Assembly: GCF_036785885.1 (NCBI RefSeq)
Contig: NC_092312.1
Span: forward strand, 26,650,001 to 26,714,000
DNA from: Coffea arabica
Lineage: Eukaryota; Streptophyta; Magnoliopsida; Gentianales; Rubiaceae
Length of the DNA stretch: 64,000 nt
Direction: 5' to 3'
Part shown: piece by piece, positions 56,344 to 64,000 of the stretch
Position numbering within the stretch: position 1 is the stretch's first letter
Layout: each line of letters begins with the position of its first letter
Notes under the pieces: model-generated
Database searches by the model: none
The model's input: only the letters and a program-made list of their open reading frames with translations
What the model was told of the DNA's origin: nothing
Translations under genes and position numbers: made by a program

Positions 56344-56916
56344 ATACCAAAGGAGACTGTAAGCCTTACAAGAGGGAAGGGGAAAATAGGAGAACTTGAG
56401 AGGTAAATCAAACATCTCGCGGTTAACTAACTAATATTTCTATCAATTAAGTTGGATTTTGAGGATTGGTGACTGAGATATGAATACCGCATAACGATCA
56501 CGCCCATTATTTTCAGTGCGATGCCTTGAAGCTCTCTAAGCCATCACAAGTGAATGCTATTGTTAAATTTCTCATTACAAGTGAATGTTGTTAAATTTCT
56601 AGAGTAAGCATTGAGTTCAAGAGGTGTTTGGTTCATATTCAGAATCAAAATTAGAATTATAAATTCCACTATAACTACGTGGTTGCCCATTCACTTTATA
56701 TATTTGGTTTTGAGTATAAACAAAGACTTGATCAATTTGAAACCTAACCTAGAATGAGACAAGATCCAACAGCTTCATTCTCATCAAATGATGCCCGTGG
56801 ACGTCTTCTGCCAAACAATAGATAAAGTTATTATTCATTTGAAACCCGTTCGTACCCCTAATACCATTTGTCCCAAACATTCAGTGCCGCATAATAAATT
56901 CAAATGCTTTAGTTTT

Positions 56917-56990
56917 GATTATCAAATGCATCTGAATATGTTAAGATCTAAATTGATTCAATTTAAGTGTCGAATTGAATTATCAAACAG
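56917..56990. repeat. partial copy of the GTTTGATAA MITE
   Basis: ATCTGAATATGTTAA, AATTTAAGTG and GAATTATCAAAC align in order with 39676-39738. Confidence 0.5.
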
Positions 56991-57624
56991 GATCAAATTG
57001 TGTCATGATAGTGCTATGATATGCTTGCTTATTGTCATAAAAGTCCAATCATATTCTTCTATAACCATATGTCTAGTATTTAACTAAATGTATATATCTA
57101 CCACTTACACGTGGTGCCTAATTAAAAAAAACAGCATTTTATTATTTAAGAGAGGTGGCCTTAAAACTTAAAAGCCATGCAGAAAGGCATGTGCGGAGTG
57201 TAAGCCAAGAAAGGGATGGTATTACACATGAGATGTCACAGCTGCAGCAAGAAATTCCACAGGACAACACTTTATGGACAAAGCCGGCAGACGCTGTAGC
57301 AGCCTGTACTCTGTAGTCTGTCAACAAACCCACTCGAAACTATATCTCACTTCCCACAACACAAGGTTTATAGTTATCGCCATCTTATTAGCTTGGTGTG
57401 GCTCAAAATAGACCTCTCAATGAGCACGGGTGCAAAGATGAAAGAGACAGCTTCTTTGAGCTTCGAGGCCATTTGAGCCCCCCTTTGTTTTCCGTTTTCT
57501 TCTTTCCAAGTAATAATTTGAAGCCAAGAAGAATCCCTCTTGAGCTGGAAGAATTAAGCCTTTGAAAAGCCAAAAAAAAAAATTTTTAAAAAAAGCCTAC
57601 CTCATTATAACTTTATAAGTGAAG

Positions 57625-57879
57625 ATGGTCAATGCATTTCTGCCATTTTCTATCCCCAGTAAAAAGCATGACGAAGTGAAAGTGATCAATAATGATCAAT
57701 TTGTGTCACGTTTGGGAAGGATGAATCCCGCAAATCCAGCAAGAACGGGACATTCTGTGAAAGAGATATCTTGGCCATTCTGGACTCCTGAGCAAGGCTT
57801 GAATTATTTGATGGCTTTTTGGTTTTCGTGGTTTTTCATCTTCTTGATTTTGGCTTTTGGACTAATTCATAGATTTTGA
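57625..57879 (+). CDS. small single-pass membrane protein (84 aa), unknown function
   Basis: Intronless frame. It begins MVNAFLPFSIPS, has a charged middle (KKHDEVKVINNDQFVSRLGR), a Pro/Trp stretch (ISWPFWTPEQG) and one C-terminal membrane helix (WFSWFFIFLILAFGLI). The amino-acid balance and the intact frame suggest a real gene; I do not recognise a named family. A TATA-like TATAACTTTATAAG lies only 10-25 bp before the ATG, too close to be its TATA box. Confidence 0.5.
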   Translation: MVNAFLPFSIPSKKHDEVKVINNDQFVSRLGRMNPANPARTGHSVKEISWPFWTPEQGLNYLMAFWFSWFFIFLILAFGLIHRF

Positions 57880-58524
57880 CTGCTGCTGCAAGCTAGTTTT
57901 GTTCCGTATTAGTATGATGAATCATGATTATTTTAAACATTTTTACATAGATACCAAGCTTGAATTTTTTGACGAAAGCAATTAAATTGATCCTTTCTGG
58001 TTTCTTTTTTCTCTGGAAAAAAAAAAATTTAACTAGGGATGTTTTAGTTTTCTGTTTTCTTTTAGGGCGATAATTTTCTATTTTGTCTTTTCTGGTTCAA
58101 TTATATCCCCCAGCATATATTCTTGGCCTTTGGAAAGAGTATCCCACGTAGGTCCTTTAATAACAGGCCAGACGCTTGAAAATGCTAGGCTGGAAATCAC
58201 TCTCCGTTTGATTCTTTAAACTAGTCAGACAAAGCGAGTGTGTGAGGGCACAACTAGTTGGCTCAAGGCTGATTGAGACCTAATGGGCCCAATGGAGCCA
58301 CTAAAATTTGGACCAAGGTTCATTTGCTCGGAGATTGGGTTGTTCTTGAACAAACAGACCGCATTTTCTAAGAAGGATGGCTTTCTATAATACGATAAGT
58401 TACTATTCATGTATACCAACAATTTGGACCAAGACCTAGTTAGTCCAAGCCCAACTACAAATTCAAGTTGCCAAATTCCCAATATTAACTTTTTGGATTA
58501 ATCATTATTGCACTGTTTGTGTAT
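57880..58524. other. 3' flank of the small membrane protein ORF
   Basis: Nothing recognised. Confidence 0.4.
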
Positions 58525-58677
58525 GAGTATATCTTATATACACTGACAGTGTATATACTATCACAGTTGGATACACAATACATGTACAATATTTGGGTTT
58601 CAAATTCAAATTCGAATTATGTGTCATGCATCCAATGGTGAAAATATATACATTGTCAGTATATAGAAGATTGATTC
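58525..58677 (+). mobile_element. palindromic MITE (copy D, 153 bp)
   Basis: GAGTATATCTTATATACACTG to AGTATATAGAAGATTGATTC, with perfect 9-bp duplication tttgtgtat at 58516-58524 and 58678-58686. Same length as copies A and F. Confidence 0.82.
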
Positions 58678-58686
58678 TTTGTGTAT

Positions 58687-58812
58687 ACACCTATGAATTT
58701 AGATGTGTATCACATCATTTTAATTTAAATTTAACCACCAAATTTTGTATATGTTGTATGCATCTAAGTTCTCTAGTATATACACTAACAGCATATAAAA
58801 AGATTTATCCTT
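58687..58812 (-). mobile_element. degenerate inverted copy of the same MITE (copy E)
   Basis: Read on the minus strand, it begins GGATAAATCTTTTTATATGC, then GTTAGTGTATATACT and GATGCATACAACATATACAA, matching the family start. It directly abuts copy D. Confidence 0.4.
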
Positions 58813-59124
58813 AACTTTTTCTCTTCTAAAACTTTGAGTCTTACAAAAAAACAATAGAAAAATCATGAAAAATGAAAAAGAATTGATTACTGGCTCTTTA
58901 TCTTGCATAAAGGTTGATAACCCAAAACTTAGAAGTCTTAGATTTAAATATCCCTTCCTCCTCCTAGTGTCTTAAATCCCCCGTCCCTTTGATAGATTTT
59001 CTTTTTAAGAAAAAATGTTGCATGAACATATATCCAAAGGCAAAAAATACTTCTGTTTTCCTTTTCTTAAATCCATAGAGAAGTTGAAGTCTTACATATA
59101 GACATATTTTGGTAGTAAACTAAG

Positions 59125-59781
59125 GTTCTGTTTGATAAAACTTAATCTGAAGTCTGAATTCTAAATTTTGAAATCTGAATACTGAAACAATTAATTTGCT
59201 GAATTTTATGTATTAAAAAAAATATATGAATGTCTGAATTGTAATGCTAAACCTATTTATACTGTTTGATAAATATTTATAACTAAATGTTTAATAAGTT
59301 TAATTTGATAATTTTACCCTTACATCCTTTCATTCAAAAAAGAAATAGAATCTATGATTTAATTAGTTTAAAATTGTTAGGTATGAAAATGACAATATTT
59401 ATTTTTAAATCAAATTAATATAAAAGATGAAATATATTATATGGAAGTATGGAGAAGATATGAAAGTCATTAAAAATGGAGAAAAGAGAAACTAAAAATC
59501 GTTAGATAGAGAATATTATATTGTTTAATTAGATAAGAATTTTGAACATAATTAACAAATAAGGGTAGATTTGGTAGATAAGATAAGTTAGTTGAAATAA
59601 TTCTATTGATTCTTATCAGAATTAAACATTCAGTTAGGATTCTTGTACTGAAAAAAATACACACAGGTTCAGCACTGTTTAACAAGTTCAACAAATAGAT
59701 TTTCATTTATCAAACACTCAAAACATCTGAATGTTTGAAAAAATTCAGATTCAACACTTTTTTATGTTATCAAACAGACCC
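59125..59781. mobile_element. larger MITE of the GTTTGATAA family (~657 bp)
   Basis: Left end TTCTGTTTGATAAAACTTAA followed by TCTGAA words. Right end read inward GGTCTGTTTGATAACATAAA, then GAATCTGAA. CTAAGG occurs on both sides. hAT-like. Confidence 0.6.
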
Positions 59782-59898
59782 TAAGGCAAATTACAGAAAA
59801 TCCCCCTCAACCGTTTTTATTTAATTGCCTTGCAGCCAAGTTTTCTCTTGAGCTGCCACTTTACTAAGGCCTGAGATTGCAGTGCGCATATATAAAAA

Positions 59899-60051
59899 GA
59901 GTAAATATTATATACACTGTCCGTATATACAATATCATGGTTGGATGAATGACACATGAGTAAATTTTGAATTTTAAATTCAAATTTTGCACGTGTATCA
60001 TATATCTAATGGTGATAGTATATATACTGATAATGTATATAATATTAATTC
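59899..60051 (+). mobile_element. palindromic MITE (copy F, 153 bp)
   Basis: GAGTAAATATTATATACACTG to ACTGATAATGTATATAATAT, ending TTAATTC, with perfect 9-bp duplication atataaaaa at 59890-59898 and 60052-60060. Confidence 0.8.
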
Positions 60052-60060
60052 ATATAAAAA

Positions 60061-60998
60061 TAGTGCTTTTAAGCACTAAAAATACTTTTAGAACGTTTGG
60101 TAACTAATGTTTTATAACTTAATAAGCTTAGTTTTTGATAACTTAAAAGCACTTGTGTCAGAAGTGTTTCTTTATAAGTCATTGCAACTTCAAACGGTGC
60201 CTAATTAACGTCTACAATAAAGAAAAGCTGGTAAATTTTGAGTATACTCGATTCCACTATCATCGGAGAAATACTTCAAATATTTTGCACTAGAATTCAA
60301 ATAAGAACTGGCCAGGTAAATGCAATGCACGAACTTCGCACGAGCACGGCCTCATTATTGCTTGGAAGCTTATCTGGATCAGCAAATGGGATCAATTGTA
60401 CGAGGAAACTTTGTTTTCCTTTATATATTTGTACTTTGAAAGTTTTGAATCATTATAGGCATTCCTCCTAGATTTGGTTTCGTTTGTAGTTTCAATTATT
60501 TTGTTATAATTTTGAAAATTATAAAAAAGAATTAATTATACAAATTTTAGACATGCTAGATCAACAATCTTATCGAACTAATGACCTTTGATCCGTAGAA
60601 AAAGTCTTTTTGCTCATACATGAGCAAACAATACTGCGAATTTTTGAAAAATTGAAATATATAATTAAAAAATCTAGTATTTTTAAATAGTAGTTTGGAC
60701 ATGACAACACTATCCAAATTTCCAATGGACGCAATTATTAACAAATGCTCTAAAAAAATCATGAGATAAAAATTATGGAAAAAAATGGTTTCGTTTGGAT
60801 CTCCAAATATTTCAAAAACTGTATTTGTAGTCCAAAAACATGGCAGGAAAGTTTCAAACATCTACAGTGCACCTTTACGAAAATGACACCGTTTTATCAT
60901 TTTCTGTCTCGTCTCTGTTTGTGTGTCCCAAATACGGAACGAGTGTCAGTACCTAGTAGTCAAAAGAGCACTTTCCTCTTCTCTCGCTGCCTTTGCCC
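60061..60998. other. intergenic, upstream of the Myb/SANT-like locus
   Basis: 60055-60210 has short inverted words (AGTGCTTTTAAGCACT, AAGCACTTGTGTCAGAAGTG) but no clear element. No exon recognised. Confidence 0.4.
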
Positions 60999-61246
60999 AA
61001 GCTTCATCTCTCCTCCATTATTGCTCTGGAACAACCACAGAACCCACATTCAACTTGAGCCGAGCTTCTCCCTGTAGATGGCACCGGATGTACTTCTAAA
61101 GCAGGCCACCTACAGTAGGTGAAGAGATATCCTCCAGTAAGACTGCTGTTGCCGAAGCTGCATGTTCTCCGCCATTGTTGCCCTCGAACAACCTCAGAAC
61201 GGACATTCAACTTGAGGCGAGCTTGTCTGACCATTGTGGCTCCAGA
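60999..61246. repeat. diverged direct duplication (period ~153 bp)
   Basis: Unit 1 (about 60999-61087) and unit 2 (about 61152-61246) share GAACAACC(A/T)CAGAAC, ACATTCAACTTGAG and CGAGCTT. The region is GC-richer than its flanks and ends at a donor-like CATCAG|GTTAGT near 61315, so it may be a 5' UTR exon of the locus downstream. Confidence 0.55.
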
Positions 61247-62852
61247 TCTACAGCAAAATCAAATCACTTGAGGCACCTTCTTCTACGCTGTTAAACGGCC
61301 GTCTCAGCTCATCAGGTTAGTACTACCAGAATGAGTTCTCAACAGTATGTTTTGCATTTCAAGTTTGTTTTTTAGCAATGATACAGCAAGCTCCATCTTT
61401 CTCATAGCCCCATTTTGAGTATTGAGACCTTCATATCATCCCTGTATTAGCATTTTGCCCAAACACCCAAATCCCATCTGATTTGTGTAAGCTAGTTCAA
61501 AAATTCCAAAATTTGAATATCTGTCCGTTGGTATGTTAATTGACAAGCCTCTGTGAAATTATTTGTGGTATGAACATACAGTTGTCTTCGGTTTGTCTTC
61601 AGCTTTAGACGTTAGCAATTGGCAATGGTTATGCTTCCTGTTTAGGTTTGATTGCACAAAATGTCTTAGCGACTGCAATTGATTATCTAATAAAACATAA
61701 TTTTACTGAGCTTAATAATCTCTTATATCATTGGGTTTAGACCGAAGCTTACATAGACAGTTGTAACTTCAGAGTGAATTATCCATTCTGTTGTGGCCGA
61801 CACTTTGCCAAAACTGTTATTGCAGGGAGGTAGGCTTCATTCTTATATGCACTAGCTTCTGAGTATTGTCGCTGTCCTGTCTTTTTGGCCATTTAGCATG
61901 CCAAGTCTGTATATTCTCCACTATAGAAGTACTTCATTTATAGCAATAAAATTTGGAATTGTGCCTGTTGTACAGCTATTTCTTTAATTCTCAGAAATTG
62001 TTACGTTTTGTAGCTGCTTTCACATCTCGGATAATAGAAAATATGCTTGACAGTGATAATGCCTGCGGCCATTCAATTTTACTGCTTGACTGATCTTGTT
62101 TAGAGGGAAAGGATTTTGTTTTCACATACTGGAAGTTAATATCCATTAGTATCTGCTCCTCTGTACATGCACCTTCTACAATTTCTATGAATTAAGAGTT
62201 GAAAAGTAGTTATCAATTAAAATTGTCGGTTGAGCTTGCATCTGCCTTCATTTCAAAAGCTCCCGCTTGGGTCTCTTCGTTGCGACGATGGTAATCTGTG
62301 CTGTTAGCCATAACACTGGTATCTAATATGACTTTTCAACACTGTTAAGAGTCTTATGGTAACAGCAGTTCAGTTGTTTCCGCAGATTAAATAGTCTCAT
62401 ACTAGTATTTTTATGTATTAAGTTTCGCTCAGATTTTTATGATTAACCTTCTTCGCTTTGAGGTGAACCATTTAGGTGATACTTTTAGAAGCGTACTGCA
62501 ACTACATGCCCCCTGTTACTCGACGTGCTTGGAAGGGTATGTTGTACTTCCACACTCTCCATCTTTATTTCGTTATATGAGTATTTATTCATTGGTGAAT
62601 AACACTAACTTTTCTCACTGTCCAGGTTTTCAAAAAAGTAGGCGACTAGGCAGTTATTCTTTGAAGTCAGCTTGTGGAGAGAACGATTTGCAGCTGTGCA
62701 TCACCAACTACTTCAAGGTAAAGCTGTTGCTGCAATAAAAAGTGTCTCGACCTGGTTGAATGCCATAGATTAGAAAGAAACTATGCCATGCATACTTTTG
62801 AGCTAAAAAATTTCCTTTGCCATGCGTTGTTTCCATCCTAAACCCAAAAAAG

Positions 62853-64000
62853 ATGAGTCTACCACGAGCAAAGTATTCCCAGCGTAATACTTTCACCGAA
62901 GAACACGAATTACATTTGCCTAACATCTATTGAGTATGCATAGGAAGGGAGAAATAACCCCTAACAACATCGGGAGTCATGTCATCCCTGAAGTCATGGC
63001 TATGCTTAACGCTACCCTCGGCACTTCCTTTCCCAAAAACACCATCAGATCGAAGTACTACGCCATGCAGAGCCTGACCAGGCTGTATATTTCATTCAAG
63101 AGGCGAGGTACTGGTATGGGTTGGGACTCTTCGAAGTACACATTCATGATGGATGATGGCTGCTGGGCTGATCTACTCCAGGTTGGCTAACTTGTACTTA
63201 TATTTCCTGTTTCATTTCAGTTATTTTTCTGTTTTGTAGACTTGCCTATATGACCAGGCAGTGCAATTCCTTTTGTACTTTGTTCCGATATTTCCCTTTA
63301 TTATTATCATTACATTTTTAGGTTTCTGTTCGAAATCAGTTTTTCACTTCAATTCCTTTCGATTATTTGCTGACTGACGACCAAAGCAATATAGCCTCAC
63401 AGTACTTGCTGTCTTCAGTGTTTTATGCATAATCTAATGCTTGTTTTGATGTATTTTTTGAAGGTGAACAGCGACTTCACAAGGTTTTATAATAGATCAT
63501 GCTATGTATTTCATTTGTTTGAGGAAGTTTTTATGAACCAAGGCGCTATAGGGGACTACAGTGGGGCACATGAAGAATCACCCCTCAACACCGATGAGGA
63601 GTTGGAAATGGAGAATGCGGCGAGAAGTGCTAAGCCCTCGGATGTTGTTAACATCGGCTCATCGGGTGAAGATGTTAAGATGCCCTCGACTAGGAAAGGG
63701 AAAGGGAAAGTAACTAAGGAGAAAAAAAAGCGCAAATCGGGAGACATGTCAAAGGATTCATCCTTCTCAGGTTCTTCAAGGGAATTCCAATAGTATATGC
63801 GTGTGCTAGACAGCATTGAGACAAAATTGAGTGGTAAAAAGGGAGATAGCATGACTGGTTCGGTCTGTTCACCGTCGAAAATTGCACATCGCCCCTTGAA
63901 TGCTGATTCTGAGCTAAAGGCCACGTTGGCACAGCTCCTCGCCCTGAATCTAGACATACATGTACATTTGGGCGTTATTGATATTTTAAAAAATGCTTCA
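62853..64000 (+). pseudogene. Myb/SANT-like DNA-binding domain gene, frameshifted, runs off the window
   Basis: Frame 1 (62853-62933) encodes AKYSQRNTFTEEHELHLPN and then stops. After a one-base frame change the sequence continues from 62936 as MHRKGEITPNNIGSHVIPE and KNTIRSKYYAMQSLTRLY to GTGMGWDSSKYTFMMDD, the pattern of the plant Myb/SANT-like domain (Myb_DNA-bind_3 type) carried by PIF/Harbinger-related and L10-interacting-type proteins. An intron 63180-63463 joins WADLLQ to VNSDFTRFYNRSC in phase. A Lys-rich stretch (KGKGKVTKEKKKRK) follows. TAG at 63791 interrupts a frame that continues to the window edge (MRVLDSIETKLSG, ATLAQLLALNLDIHV). Two lesions make it a pseudogene, unless 62936 is the true start and the TAG ends a short protein. 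Confidence 0.6.

Overview
The window is nuclear DNA of a eudicot plant. The genes have many introns with GT/AG borders, the intergenic DNA is AT-rich, and it is full of small DNA-transposon derivatives and LINE/LTR remnants. The families present (plant GH1 beta-glucosidase, AG-peptide, PsbP-domain protein, WIP zinc finger, plant-type makorin) are all land-plant families. I cannot name the species.

Layout. 1-1590 (+): 3' part of a kinase-like gene that has lost the catalytic motifs. 1591-7400: AT-rich DNA with an unrecognised broken gene fragment (4961-5545), a 233-bp hAT-type MITE with 8-bp target duplications and a Stowaway-type MITE. 7436-13845 (+): a complete 13-exon GH1 beta-glucosidase (520 aa), with MITEs in introns 4 and 10. 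14836-15400: a 565-bp element bounded by a perfect 10-bp duplication. 15786-16019 (+): an AG-peptide gene. 18026-24877 (-): a makorin E3 ubiquitin ligase gene with two alternative 3' ends. 27091-28081: a 1-kb element with ~80-bp inverted ends and a 25-nt C run. 29815-30540 (+): a PsbP-domain protein, PPD6-like. 31839-35747 (-): a two-exon gene for a 149-aa CHORD-like zinc protein, with a 1.1-kb tandem duplication in its intron. 36228-36761: a hAT-like MITE. 40481-43792 (-): a WIP-type C2H2 zinc-finger gene with a four-unit repeat array in its intron. 47396-49423: a degraded, non-autonomous LTR retrotransposon. 50253-57000: foldback elements and LINE RNase H debris. 57625-57879 (+): a small membrane-protein ORF. 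58525-60051: more MITEs. 60999-64000 (+): a broken Myb/SANT-like gene running off the window.

The genes look like independent housekeeping or developmental loci and not a cluster; I found no multi-gene system. The most interesting observations are: (i) the two alternative terminal exon sets of the makorin gene, each of which begins with the codon for the last zinc-binding histidine of the fourth CCCH finger; (ii) a palindromic MITE family in which three copies are exactly 153 bp, each with a perfect 9-bp target duplication; (iii) the CHORD-like protein with a probable plastid transit peptide.
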